A stretch of DNA of 64,000 nucleotides from Haliscomenobacter sp965225875 (GCF_965225875.1 NZ_CBDDBS010000003.1:806001-870000), one strand, 5' to 3'; counted from the stretch's first letter, positions 43,163 to 52,167 are shown. Numbers and translations are program-made. The notes: generated by a model from the sequence alone, not told the origin.

Positions 43163-43172
43163 TCATTTTATT

Positions 43173-44483
43173 TTAAACTACCAAACTAAGCAGCATAACC
43201 CCAATCAATCCAGTCACACCCACAATTCCTTCCATAATGGTCCAGGTACGGAAAGTTTGACCTACCGTCAGCCCCATGTATTCTTTGAACATCCAGAATC
43301 CGGTATCATTAACGTGTGAAAGCATCAAACTACCTGCACCAATGGCCAAAACCATAAGTTCAGGAGAAACATCAGATCCTGCCATCATTGGTTGAATGAT
43401 CCCTGCCGCCATCAAACCAGCCACCGTTGCAGATCCCAGAGATACCCGGATAATTGTAGCGATGAGCCAGCCCAGAAACAAGGGTGAAAGGGCAATTCCA
43501 CCCATGAGGTCGGTCAATTGATCGCCAATACCTGACTCGATCAAAACCTGTTTGAATGCCCCACCGCCACTAACGATCAATAAGATGGTCGCCACACTCT
43601 CAATGGCCGTGGAGGTTTTTTGCATGATTCCTGCAAAATTCTTTTGCTGGCCAAGGATTGGAATAGCCAGAAAAACTCCCAGAATCATCGCTGTACTAGG
43701 GTCGCCGATAAAGCCTAAAATCTGCCGAATTGGATTTTCCTTTTCCAACACCAGGTCGCTGATCGTAGCTATGGCCATTAACACCACGGGAATCAGGGCA
43801 GCAATCAAACTTGGCCAGAATCCAGGCAGGTTTGCATCACTATTTTCACTTTCGGGAAACAGTTTGTCAGAAGGTTTGATGTCCATTCCCCGCAGCAAGC
43901 GAGGAAATAAAATGCCTGAGAAAAAGATAGCTGGAATAGCTACGATGGTACCGTAAATGATAACTAAGCCCACGTTTGCACCAAATAGGGCTGCAATACC
44001 CGACGGTGCAGGGTGAGGAGGCAGAAAACCATGGGTAACCGATAACGCTGCCGAGACAGGAACTACCACCTGGATCAAAGAAATACCTGTGCGGCGGGCA
44101 ATACTGAACACCAATGGCAACAATAGGATAAATCCGGCATTGTAAAACATCACGATGCCAATTACAAATGCACTTAGCGCCATCGACAAACCTAAATATT
44201 TCATCCCGAAGGTGTCGATCAAACCCTGGCTAATTCGTTTGACTGCGCCAGTTTCAGATAAAATGATGGCCAGCAATGCACCAAAAGCAATGATCAGGGT
44301 AAGCGACCCGAGAGTGTCGCCCATACCCTTCTGAACGGCTTTAATTACAGTTACAGGGGCCATTTGGGCACCTAAACCCGCCAAAATGGACACCAAAATA
44401 AGGGCGATAAACGCGTTGAATTTAAATAAAGTGATGAGCAAAATCAGCAGCACTACGGCTGAAATCAGTACGATCAGGAGCAT
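43173..44483 (-). CDS. GntP family gluconate:H+ symporter
   Basis: 436 residues with 12-14 hydrophobic helices. Family marks include the N-terminal LITLFKFNAFIALILVSI, the loop SVTHGFLPPHPAPSGIAALFG, and LLIVSGGGAFKQVLIESGIG. GntP carriers take up gluconate or related sugar acids across the inner membrane. No kinase or dehydratase gene for gluconate lies nearby. It is monocistronic, bounded by a repeat downstream and a terminator upstream. Confidence 0.88.
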   Translation of the reverse strand: MLLIVLISAVVLLILLITLFKFNAFIALILVSILAGLGAQMAPVTVIKAVQKGMGDTLGSLTLIIAFGALLAIILSETGAVKRISQGLIDTFGMKYLGLSMALSAFVIGIVMFYNAGFILLLPLVFSIARRTGISLIQVVVPVSAALSVTHGFLPPHPAPSGIAALFGANVGLVIIYGTIVAIPAIFFSGILFPRLLRGMDIKPSDKLFPESENSDANLPGFWPSLIAALIPVVLMAIATISDLVLEKENPIRQILGFIGDPSTAMILGVFLAIPILGQQKNFAGIMQKTSTAIESVATILLIVSGGGAFKQVLIESGIGDQLTDLMGGIALSPLFLGWLIATIIRVSLGSATVAGLMAAGIIQPMMAGSDVSPELMVLAIGAGSLMLSHVNDTGFWMFKEYMGLTVGQTFRTWTIMEGIVGVTGLIGVMLLSLVV

Positions 44484-44557
44484 GATGCGATGGGTTTTTG
44501 ATGTAGGAAAGAGGCAAAATAGGCATTTATTTTAAAAAACAGGAAAGTTTACAAATG

Positions 44558-44594
44558 AAAATAAGCCTGGCAAATGCATTGCCAGGCTTATTTT
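44558..44594. terminator. strong terminator downstream of the Rieske gene
   Basis: AAAATAAGCCTGGCAA (44558-44573) pairs perfectly with TTGCCAGGCTTATTTT (44579-44594) around a 5-base loop. T-runs are part of both arms, so it can work in either direction. It lies 25 bases past the Rieske stop. Confidence 0.85.
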
Positions 44595-44618
44595 TAAGAA
44601 CCAGTTTGGAAAGTTTGT

Positions 44619-45029
44619 TTAGGAAAAAATCCTTAGACTGGTTCCATTCAGCGCAGTGTTGTACTGGGTTAATGCTCGGGATGCTGGGCCACCTGTCACC
44701 GACCCGGATTCAGCAAACGTGGCACCGTGGTTGGGGCAATAAAAACGTTTGTTGTTGGCTTGATACTGCACGGTCGTTTGTTCGTGGGTACATGCAGCTG
44801 AAACCGCGATGTATGCACCGGCTGTGGTTCGGCCAATGATTACCCCATTTTTTACCAGCGATCCTCCGTTACTATTGAGTGCAGAGTTGGCACTATCGGA
44901 CAAATCCAGGGTGAAATCAACATTGGAAGGGGCAATGCCCGATTCTTTGGAACAGGCCCCCAGGCAACTGGCTACTACCAGGCTGCCAACGGAAAACCCG
45001 AGTAAGTTCATGAATTCTTTACGGTCCAT
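44619..45029 (-). CDS. Rieske [2Fe-2S] lipoprotein
   Basis: 136 residues. The Rieske ligands are C80-x-H82 (ACTHE) and C98-x-x-H101 (YCPNHG), forming the 2Fe-2S site. An N-terminal hydrophobic stretch (about 10-25) ends in a lipobox-like LGAC (Cys26), so it is probably a lipid-anchored periplasmic electron carrier. The domain lacks the disulfide cysteines of cytochrome bc1 Rieske proteins, resembling stand-alone Rieske proteins. No cytochrome b gene is adjacent. It is monocistronic. Confidence 0.88.
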   Translation of the reverse strand: MDRKEFMNLLGFSVGSLVVASCLGACSKESGIAPSNVDFTLDLSDSANSALNSNGGSLVKNGVIIGRTTAGAYIAVSAACTHEQTTVQYQANNKRFYCPNHGATFAESGSVTGGPASRALTQYNTALNGTSLRIFS

Positions 45030-45193
45030 AATTGAATTTGGGTTAAATAATAATGGAAAATGGTCAGTAAGGAATAGGTGGTGTCGTAATTAACGAACGG
45101 ATAGAAAATTGGTTTATACTTTAAAAGCAAAAAAAGGAAGGTTTGTACTCAGCAAGACTGAATAAAATTTCCAAGCAAAGCAACGGGAGGAAA

Positions 45194-46000
45194 TTAAGAG
45201 ATAAACATGGCCATTTGCTGCTGAATCTCTATGGCCGCGGCTCTAGCCTTGTCAGCAAAATCTAGCCCACTTCCCGCATAGATGATACCACGAGAGGCGT
45301 TGACCAATAAACCAATATCTTCGTTTAGACCAAATTTACACAAAGCTTCGAGGTCACCGCCCTGGGCACCTACTCCGGGTACTAGTAAAAAATGATCGGG
45401 CGCAATGCGGCGAATGTCAGCAAATTTGCCGGGATGAGTAGCGCCGACAACAAACATGAGGTTTTCGGGGGTACCCCAGTTCATGGCTTTGCGCATCACT
45501 TTTTCATAAAGTGGCATGCTTTGATCCTGTAAGCCAAGTTGAAAATCAGAACTGCCTTCATTGGATGTTAAGGCCAATAAAATGACCCACTTATTGGGGA
45601 AACCTAAGAAAGGTTGTACGGAATCTGCACCCATGTAAGGAGCAACCGTTACAGAATCAAAGGTATAAGTTTCGAAAAACGTTTGGGCATACAGCCGGGA
45701 AGTATTGCCAATATCGCCACGTTTGGCATCGGCAATGGTGAAGTGCTCTTCACCAATATATGCTATCGTTTTTTGTAGGGACTGCCAGCCTTGAGGTCCA
45801 TGGGCTTCATAAAAAGCCAAATTGGGTTTGTAGGCTACACAGAGATCCCGGGTAGCATCGATGATTGCTTTGTTGAATTCAAAGATCGGATCTTCAGTTT
45901 CCAACAAATGTGCTGGAATTTTGCTCCATTCCGTGTCCAATCCTACACACAAAAATGACTTCTTGAGGCGGATTTGGGCAATTAATGCTGCTCTGTTCAT
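45194..46000 (-). CDS. pyrF: orotidine 5-prime-phosphate decarboxylase
   Basis: 268 residues, the type 2 length. The active site signature is FTIADAKRGDIGNTS with the catalytic Asp-Lys-Asp network, preceded by LCVGLDTEWSKIP and VAYKPNLAFYEAHG, and followed by VAPYMGADSVQPFL and VVGATHPG. It makes UMP, the last step of de novo pyrimidine synthesis. It starts 11 bases after the NifU-like stop, suggesting co-transcription with the nifU-mrp group. Confidence 0.92.
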   Translation of the reverse strand: MNRAALIAQIRLKKSFLCVGLDTEWSKIPAHLLETEDPIFEFNKAIIDATRDLCVAYKPNLAFYEAHGPQGWQSLQKTIAYIGEEHFTIADAKRGDIGNTSRLYAQTFFETYTFDSVTVAPYMGADSVQPFLGFPNKWVILLALTSNEGSSDFQLGLQDQSMPLYEKVMRKAMNWGTPENLMFVVGATHPGKFADIRRIAPDHFLLVPGVGAQGGDLEALCKFGLNEDIGLLVNASRGIIYAGSGLDFADKARAAAIEIQQQMAMFIS

Positions 46001-46011
46001 GCGGTCAAAAC

Positions 46012-46263
46012 TTACAATACGATGCCATTCACTGCTTCTACACCAGTGATTTCGGGTACTTTTACTCTAATGGCTTGTTCAATGCCGGCACGCATGGTCA
46101 TGATTGACATGTTGCAGTTTTGGCAGTTGCCCAACCACTTGATTTTGACAATTTTATCGTCGGTAACGTCCACGACTTCCACGTTGCCACCATCTACAGC
46201 GAGGTGGGGGCGCACGTCGTTGAGCGCGGAATCGATACGGGCGATTAATTCGGTTTTTTCCAT
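46012..46263 (-). CDS. NifU-like Fe-S scaffold protein (NifU C-domain)
   Basis: 83 residues, a stand-alone NifU C-terminal domain. The cluster ligands are CQNC (Cys47, Cys50) within WLGNCQNCNMSIMTMRAGIEQAI, preceded by DVRPHLAVDGGNVEVV. It transfers Fe-S clusters to target proteins. Its neighbour Mrp, 136 bases upstream, is also a Fe-S carrier, so the two probably function in one pathway. Confidence 0.9.
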   Translation of the reverse strand: MEKTELIARIDSALNDVRPHLAVDGGNVEVVDVTDDKIVKIKWLGNCQNCNMSIMTMRAGIEQAIRVKVPEITGVEAVNGIVL

Positions 46264-46290
46264 GTTGTTGTTTATGCGTTGCCGCCAAAT

Positions 46291-46350
46291 CCCACGAATA
46301 AATTCGTGGGCTGGTTTCTATCTTGTGCCTCCCACGGCTAAAGCCATGGG
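46291..46350. repeat. CCCACG hairpin pair between mrp and nifU
   Basis: Two hairpins of one design: CCCACGAATAAATTCGTGGG (46291-46310) and CCCACGGCTAAAGCCATGGG (46331-46350), 20 bases apart. Each is followed by a G(C/T)TGGTT word. Palindromes of this wording are a common REP-like class. Confidence 0.75.
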
Positions 46351-46399
46351 TTGGCTGGTTATATTCAAATTTTGCAGGATTGCTACCTGCTTTTCACTT

Positions 46400-47494
46400 T
46401 TAGCTCATCTTCACCACCTGCGTTGGCTCCATCGTTTCGTTGCGAATGGCTACTTGCCGGGCAACGTTTTTAGCCAGATTCAAAAATGCTTCGCGTGAAA
46501 CGGGGTCTTCGTCATCCAAAATGATGGGACGTCCACCGTCGCCTGCTTCCCGTATACCTTGTACCAGAGGGATTTGTCCCAGAAGCACTGTATTGTTAAT
46601 GACTGCCAGTTTTTTACCACCACCCTGACCAAAAATCAAGTACTTGTGGTCTGGCAATTCCTTGGGGGTAAACCAGGACATGTTTTCCACTACCCCCAAA
46701 ATAGGTACAGCTACTCCCGGTAGTTGGAACATGTTGGCTGCCTTTACTGCATCAATGATGGCAACTTCTTGCGGAGTTGTTACAATGACCGAACCAGTAA
46801 CCGGTACCGTTTGCACCAGCGTCAATTGTACATCACCCGTCCCGGGAGGGAGGTCAACCACCAGGTAATCCAACTCCGGCCAGAGGCAATCGTTGAAGAA
46901 CTGTTTGATAATGCCCGCCAAACGTGGCCCACGTAGCACCACTGCTTGTTCGGGTTCAATGATAAACCCGATCGACATCAGGGCAATCCCGTAAGCTTCC
47001 AGCGGAACCATCTTGGGTTGACCGTAAACGTCGCGGACCTTAGGCCGCTGGCCTTGCAAGCCAAACATGGTGGGCACCGAAGGGCCGTAGATGTCGGCAT
47101 CTACTAAACCTACTTTTGCACCTAGCATCTTTAAACCCAGGGCCAAATTGGCTGCAACCGTTGACTTTCCAACCCCACCTTTGCCAGAAGCAACCGCAAT
47201 GACATTGCGCACCTGAGGTAAAGAGCTAGTAGGTTGTTTTGTCTCGGTGGCCCTCGACATCATGTGAACATGTACATTGGCCTGAGGGTATATTTCGGCT
47301 ATCGCAGCTTGACAGGCAAAATTGAGCTCTGATTTGTGTTGGGCATTGATTGAAGCCAATTCAATGGTAAAACTGATGGAATCACCTTCGATCGCCAAAT
47401 CACGAACCATATTGGCTGTAATCAAATCCTGACCGGTGACGGGATCATTTACTTTGGCCAAGGCCCTGACAACAGTAGAAGTATCTATCGACAT
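46400..47494 (-). CDS. mrp: Mrp/NBP35 family Fe-S cluster carrier ATPase
   Basis: 364 residues from the ATG at 47494; an upstream in-frame ATG (47545) would add 17 unlikely residues. An N-terminal MIP18/DUF59 domain (VVRALAKVNDPVTGQDLITANMVRDL) is followed by the deviant Walker A SGKGGVGKS (about 103-111) and YIVVDLPPGTGDVQLTLVQ. The family C-x-x-C reads not as a clear pair here, which is worth checking. It loads Fe-S clusters into apoproteins. It precedes nifU and pyrF in one direction. Confidence 0.9.
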   Translation of the reverse strand: MSIDTSTVVRALAKVNDPVTGQDLITANMVRDLAIEGDSISFTIELASINAQHKSELNFACQAAIAEIYPQANVHVHMMSRATETKQPTSSLPQVRNVIAVASGKGGVGKSTVAANLALGLKMLGAKVGLVDADIYGPSVPTMFGLQGQRPKVRDVYGQPKMVPLEAYGIALMSIGFIIEPEQAVVLRGPRLAGIIKQFFNDCLWPELDYLVVDLPPGTGDVQLTLVQTVPVTGSVIVTTPQEVAIIDAVKAANMFQLPGVAVPILGVVENMSWFTPKELPDHKYLIFGQGGGKKLAVINNTVLLGQIPLVQGIREAGDGGRPIILDDEDPVSREAFLNLAKNVARQVAIRNETMEPTQVVKMS

Positions 47495-47539
47495 TTTTTG
47501 AAAATCATTAACGGGACTTGTGGCGATGGGTGCGCTTGA

Positions 47540-47648
47540 GGTCAAAAATCAGGGATTTTTTTCTTGATTGAGGCTTATTTTTGAGTGCGTAGCAGCGCTA
47601 CGGAGGAAAAAATAAACGAAAAGCAAGGAAAAAAGACCGTTTTTGAAC
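47540..47648. repeat. long imperfect inverted repeat upstream of mrp and ribF
   Basis: A near-palindrome of about 100 bases: the centre CGTAGC-AGC-GCTACG (about 47588-47602) is flanked by TTATTTTT/AAAAAATAA and then by GGTCAAAAA and TTTTTGAACC at the ends with some mismatches. It lies between the divergent starts of mrp and ribF. Confidence 0.65.
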
Positions 47649-47725
47649 CAAGTAGTCACCCATCGTCACAAGTCCGTGTGCAAAAGTAAAACAATTCACG
47701 GCAAAAAAGAGTTTTTCAAATACTC

Positions 47726-47756
47726 TTTCCCACTTGCGCTTTGCACATTACCTTTG
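47726..47756 (+). promoter_or_regulatory. putative leaderless promoter of ribF-GT2
   Basis: TTTC (47726-47729), 19 bases, TACCTTTG (47749-47756) fits the Bacteroidota promoter with one mismatch. The ATG at 47763 lies only 7 bases past it, so the transcript would begin at or next to the start codon. This supports the start at 47763 over the upstream ATG at 47643. Confidence 0.55.
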
Positions 47757-47762
47757 CACACC

Positions 47763-49757
47763 ATGAGAGTTCACCGCGACCTTAACGCACTGCCAGATTT
47801 TAGCAACGCCGTAATTACCATTGGTTCTTTTGATGGCGTGCACCAGGGGCACCAAAGCATTATTGAGCAAGTAAAGCAAATTGCCTCACAACAAAAGGGA
47901 GAAAGTGTTGTCATCACTTTTCATCCCCATCCCCGTTCTATTGTATTTCCAAAAGACACTTCACTGCGTCTGATTACTACTACTGAGGAAAAGATCCATT
48001 TGTTCGAACGTTACCAGGTGGACCATTTGGTAGTAGTTCCCTTTACAGTGGAGTTCTCCCAAATGAGTGCGGATGAATACATTGAGAAGTTTTTGGTGGA
48101 AAAATTCCATCCGAAATGTATTGTCATTGGGTACGATCACCGCTTTGGCCTGAGCCGACAAGGAGACATCAACTACTTGCGCTGGCACAGCCAACGCTTT
48201 GGTTACGAAGTGATTGAAATCGAACCACATCAGGTCGACGACATGACGGTCAGTTCTACCAAAATTCGCAATGCCCTGGAAAATTGCGCTGTAAAAACAG
48301 CGGCTCAGCTGATGGGGCACTATTTTCCACTATTGGGGACGGTGGTGAAGGGGCAACAAATTGGGCGGACCATTGGCTTTCCCACTGCCAATATTGAAAT
48401 CAACGACCGCTTCAAGTTGATTCCTCCTGACGGCATTTATGCGGTGAAATTGTGGCTCAACGGCCATGATTATCGGGGAATGTTGTACATTGGAACTCGC
48501 CCAACTTTGCCGCAATACCACAACCGAACCATTGAAGTCAACATTTTTGATTTTGACCAGGACATTTACGAGCAACAAGTCACCCTTGAACTGGTTGATT
48601 TTGTCCGCCACGATCAAAAATTTGATCAATTGGTCGATCTGGCCAAACAGTTGGATAAAGATCGGATTGCCGTAGAAAAGGTGCTCTTAGCAGCCAGTGA
48701 TGATGATTTTTTACCGCTGGATCATTTTCCCAAGGTGGCAGTGGTCATTTTGAATTACAATGGGCGGGATTATTTGGAACGTTTTTTGCCCATTTTGCTT
48801 AAAAGTACCTACCCCAATCTGGAACTGATCATTGCAGACAATGCTTCAACGGACGATTCTATCGAGTTTTTGGAGGAACATTATCCACAATTGCGCTTGA
48901 TTGAGCTGCCCGCAAACTATGGTTATGCCGGTGGTTACAATGAAGCGCTGCGCCAGGTGAGCGGGGTTGATTATTATGTGTTGCTCAACTCGGACATTGA
49001 AGTTGCTCCAAACTGGGTTGAACCCATTATCCAAATCATGGAAAAAGACCAGAATATTGGCGCTGCCCAGCCCAAAATTTTGTCTTTTGACCAAAGAGAT
49101 ACCTTTGAATATGCTGGAGCTGCGGGCGGCTGGCTGGATACCCTGGGCTACCCTTTTTGTCGAGGCCGGATTTTTGCTCATACCGAAAAAGACCTGGGCC
49201 AATACAATAGCACCCAGGAGATTTTTTGGGCGACTGGAGCTGCCATGTTCATTCGGGCAGAGTTATTTCACAAAATCGGCGGGTTCGATGCGGATTATTT
49301 TGCCCATGCCGAAGAAATTGACCTCTGTTGGAGGCTGAAAAGGGCAGGATACAAAATTGTGGTTCGCCCGCAATCGGTGGTTTACCACGTGGGAGGTGGA
49401 ACTCTTTCGTACAACACCCCCCGCAAAACCTACCTCAATTTTCGCAACACCCTTTTTACGATTTACAAAAATGAAACTTTTGGTAAGTTGCTCTGGCTCT
49501 TGCCTTTGCGCCTGATTTTGGATGGCTTGGCAGCAGTTTTGTTTTTATCGCAGGGCCGCCTGGACCACATTGGAGCCATTGTTCAGGCACATTGGAGTTT
49601 TTTTCCACAATTAAAAGCATTGCGCCAAAAACGCCAGGAGGCAGCCCAAAGGGTTGCTGCTTGTCGCATTCAGGCCGAAAACACGCAAGGGCGTTATAGT
49701 CGATCCATTGCTATGGACTATTATGGTCGCCGCAAACGGCATTTTAAAGAATTATGA
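47763..49757 (+). CDS. ribF: fusion: riboflavin kinase/FMN adenylyltransferase (RibF) plus family 2 glycosyltransferase
   Basis: 664 residues from the ATG at 47763. Residues 1 to about 310 are a complete RibF: nucleotidyl-transferase site GSFDGVHQGH (21-30), GYDHRFGL, SSTKIRN (164-170), then the riboflavin kinase domain (GQQIGRTIGFPTANIEI, PPDGIYAV, LVDFVRHDQKF). After a 13-residue linker, residues about 324-664 are a GT2 of the WbbL type: VAVVILNYNG, IIADNASTDDS, LLNSDIEVAP, GGFDADYFAHAEEIDLCWR, then a C-terminal hydrophobic segment. RibF makes FMN and FAD; the GT2 would build surface glycan. The two are usually separate genes. It overlaps the RluA gene by 4 bases. Confidence 0.88.
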   Translation: MRVHRDLNALPDFSNAVITIGSFDGVHQGHQSIIEQVKQIASQQKGESVVITFHPHPRSIVFPKDTSLRLITTTEEKIHLFERYQVDHLVVVPFTVEFSQMSADEYIEKFLVEKFHPKCIVIGYDHRFGLSRQGDINYLRWHSQRFGYEVIEIEPHQVDDMTVSSTKIRNALENCAVKTAAQLMGHYFPLLGTVVKGQQIGRTIGFPTANIEINDRFKLIPPDGIYAVKLWLNGHDYRGMLYIGTRPTLPQYHNRTIEVNIFDFDQDIYEQQVTLELVDFVRHDQKFDQLVDLAKQLDKDRIAVEKVLLAASDDDFLPLDHFPKVAVVILNYNGRDYLERFLPILLKSTYPNLELIIADNASTDDSIEFLEEHYPQLRLIELPANYGYAGGYNEALRQVSGVDYYVLLNSDIEVAPNWVEPIIQIMEKDQNIGAAQPKILSFDQRDTFEYAGAAGGWLDTLGYPFCRGRIFAHTEKDLGQYNSTQEIFWATGAAMFIRAELFHKIGGFDADYFAHAEEIDLCWRLKRAGYKIVVRPQSVVYHVGGGTLSYNTPRKTYLNFRNTLFTIYKNETFGKLLWLLPLRLILDGLAAVLFLSQGRLDHIGAIVQAHWSFFPQLKALRQKRQEAAQRVAACRIQAENTQGRYSRSIAMDYYGRRKRHFKEL

Positions 49758-50485
49758 AAGCAAATCCGCTGAAGATTATTTTTGTTGACGAGCACATCAT
49801 TGTATGCGAAAAACCCTCGGGGATGTTGAGCATTCCTGATCGTTTTGATTTGACCAAGCCCAATGTGTACCACGAATTGGAGACTGAATTCGGACAAGTG
49901 TGGATTGTTCACCGCATCGACCGGGAAACGAGCGGCATTTTGGTTTTTGCCCGCAATGAAGAGGCCCACCGGGCACTCAACCAGCAGTTTTTGGATCGCA
50001 CCGTCGAAAAAATATACCTGGCCCTGGTAGAAGGTCGCCCGATGCCGCCGACCGGGGAGATCAACAAAGCGATTGCCCCACACCCCAGCATTCTCGGCAA
50101 AATGATTGCGAGTGGAAAGGGAAAGTCGGCATTGACCTACTACAAGGTGGTGGATACTTACAAAGCTTTTTCAGTGGTGGAAGCGGACATCAAAACGGGG
50201 CGCACCCACCAAATTCGGGTCCACTTTGCCACCATTGGCCACCCGCTGGCCGTTGATCCCATGTACGGAAAGCGGGGTGAATTTTTTCTTTCTGAGATCA
50301 AAACGCGCAAATTCAACTTGAAGAAAAGCCAGGAGGAGGAGCGTCCGCTGGTTAGTCGACTGACTTTGCACGCGCATAAACTCACCCTGGATCACCCGGC
50401 TACGGGCGAAAGAATGGTGTTCACTTGTGAATTGCCGAAGGATTTTCGGGCGCTGTTGAGCCAGTTGGATAAATGGGGGCGGTAA
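49754..50485 (+). CDS. RluA family pseudouridine synthase
   Basis: 243 residues. The catalytic aspartate is in VHRIDRETSGILVFARN (HRxDxxTSG), with further marks FLDRTVEKIYLALVEG and TGRTHQIRVHFATIGHPLAVDPMYG. There is no N-terminal S4 domain, so it belongs to the short RluA/RluC/TruC-like forms; the target RNA site is not predictable. Its ATG overlaps the stop of the RibF-GT2 gene (ATGA), indicating translational coupling. Confidence 0.9.
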   Translation: MKANPLKIIFVDEHIIVCEKPSGMLSIPDRFDLTKPNVYHELETEFGQVWIVHRIDRETSGILVFARNEEAHRALNQQFLDRTVEKIYLALVEGRPMPPTGEINKAIAPHPSILGKMIASGKGKSALTYYKVVDTYKAFSVVEADIKTGRTHQIRVHFATIGHPLAVDPMYGKRGEFFLSEIKTRKFNLKKSQEEERPLVSRLTLHAHKLTLDHPATGERMVFTCELPKDFRALLSQLDKWGR

Positions 50486-50496
50486 AAAAATGGACT

Positions 50497-52167
50497 ATGC
50501 AGGGCAATGATAAATCTACTTTATTGAAAACCAGCCTCGGCCTCACCCTCCTCGCTGGCTTATTCTTCCTGCCATTTTTAGGAGGCGTTCACCTCTTTGA
50601 CTGGGATGAAATCAACTTTGCCGAGATAAGTCGGGAAATGCTGATTTCCAAAAATTACCTGCGGCCATTGATCAATTACCTGCCGTTTTGGGAAAAACCG
50701 CCGCTGTTCATTTGGATGCAGGCACTGGCCATGCAAGTTTTTGGGGTAGGGGAGTACGCGGCCCGGTTTCCCAATGCGATTTGTGGGACTTTGACCCTGG
50801 TGATGATCTATCGCATTGGAGCAAAGCTCCATCATCACCGGATGGGTTTGCTCTGGGCCTTGAGTTATTTCGGTTCCGTTTTGCCCTTCTTGTATTTCAA
50901 GTCGGGTATTATTGACCCCTGGTTCAACTTGTTCATCTTCCTGGGCTTGTACAACCTGATTTTGTTTTATTGGAAAAAAGAAAAACAAGTGATCGAGTTG
51001 CCCAGGAACAAATGGAGTTACCTCATCCTTGGTGGCTTGCTTCTGGGTATGGCCATTTTGACCAAAGGCCCGGCTGCTTACCTTATTACTGGCTTGACGC
51101 TGGGGGTATATTGGGTCTACAAACGTTTCCGTTTTTACATCAATGTGCCCCAATTTGTGCTTTTTACCATTGCTGCTTTTTTGATCACCGGCCTCTGGTT
51201 TGGCATCGAAACGATCAAAAACGGGCCCTGGTTCATTACCGAATTCACCCGTTACCAATACCGCTTGTTTAGTACACCGGATGCAGGGCACGGTGGATTT
51301 CCGGGATATCACTTCGTGGTTTTGCTGGTAGGCTGTTTCCCCGCTTCCATTTTTGCCATTCGGGCTTTTTTCAAGTTGCCCGAGGCAGAGGGGGAAGTGC
51401 AGGTGGATTTCCGCCGCTGGATGAAATTTTTGTTTTGGGTAGTGCTCATCCTGTTCACCATCGTCAAATCCAAAATTGTCCATTACTCTTCGCTGGCTTA
51501 TTTTCCATTGACTTACCTCGCAGCGCTGAGTGTGGAGAACATCATTGCAGGAAAAATCCCCTTCAATCGTGGGCTTAAAATTGGCTTGTGGAGTATTGCT
51601 GGCTTGTACATCCTCGTCATAGTGGCCTTGCCCTGGTTGGGCCAACGCCCGGAACTGTTACAAACCTTCATGGACAAAGACCCCTTTGCCTATGCCAATA
51701 TGGAAGCGCAGGTGCGATGGACGGGCTGGGAGTTTTGGCCGGGTTTGTTTTTGCTGCTCGCCCTGATTACTTTTTTCATTTTATTCCGCCGAAAAGGAGC
51801 GCAAGTGGCTTTCTCTACGCTGTTTCTTTGCACTGGCTGCTTTGTCTTTTTTACCCTGATCACTTTTATTAAAAGAGTAGAGGGTTACTCGCAACGGGCG
51901 GCCATCGAGTTTTATGAAAGCAAAATTGGGGAGGATTGTTACGTTTGGACCTATGGCTACAAGTCTTATGCTCACCTGTTTTATACCCGCAAACAACCCG
52001 TTCAAAACCCCAAGAGTTATGAACAGGATTGGTTGTTGCAGGGCGAGGTAGATAAACCGACCTATATCGTTTGTAAAATCAACAAGGTGGAAGAGCTTCA
52101 GGCTTTGGGGACTTTGAAGGAAGTGGGACGGAAGAATGGGTTTGTGTTTTTTGAACGTAAAAAATAG
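50497..52167 (+). CDS. GT39/ArnT-like membrane glycosyltransferase
   Basis: 556 residues from ATG 50497, which leaves a short gap to the RluA stop; the ATG at 50473 would overlap RluA by 13 bases. About eleven membrane helices are seen. The first periplasmic loop has the catalytic-type pair in FDWDEINFAEISREML, then FWEKPPLFIWMQAL and GEYAARFPNAICG, as in PMT/ArnT (GT-C fold). The C-terminal periplasmic part ends with KNGFVFFERKK. It should transfer a lipid-linked sugar, such as arabinose or mannose, to an envelope lipid or protein. Sits in an apparent operon with RibF-GT2 and RluA. Confidence 0.85.
   Translation: MQGNDKSTLLKTSLGLTLLAGLFFLPFLGGVHLFDWDEINFAEISREMLISKNYLRPLINYLPFWEKPPLFIWMQALAMQVFGVGEYAARFPNAICGTLTLVMIYRIGAKLHHHRMGLLWALSYFGSVLPFLYFKSGIIDPWFNLFIFLGLYNLILFYWKKEKQVIELPRNKWSYLILGGLLLGMAILTKGPAAYLITGLTLGVYWVYKRFRFYINVPQFVLFTIAAFLITGLWFGIETIKNGPWFITEFTRYQYRLFSTPDAGHGGFPGYHFVVLLVGCFPASIFAIRAFFKLPEAEGEVQVDFRRWMKFLFWVVLILFTIVKSKIVHYSSLAYFPLTYLAALSVENIIAGKIPFNRGLKIGLWSIAGLYILVIVALPWLGQRPELLQTFMDKDPFAYANMEAQVRWTGWEFWPGLFLLLALITFFILFRRKGAQVAFSTLFLCTGCFVFFTLITFIKRVEGYSQRAAIEFYESKIGEDCYVWTYGYKSYAHLFYTRKQPVQNPKSYEQDWLLQGEVDKPTYIVCKINKVEELQALGTLKEVGRKNGFVFFERKK

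Noticed and set aside
43173..44483. Gluconate catabolic operon
   Set aside because: GntP is alone; no gluconate kinase, dehydratase or regulator in the neighbourhood.
48846..49202. Break between RibF and GT2 as two overlapping genes
   Set aside because: The plus frame is continuous through the junction near 48690-48740 with no stop, and no good internal start was seen for a separate GT2.
50578..51645. 355-codon open frame antisense to the GT39 gene
   Set aside because: It is polar, Gln/Asn-rich and without family marks; the plus frame has clear GT-C helices and motifs, so this is a shadow.
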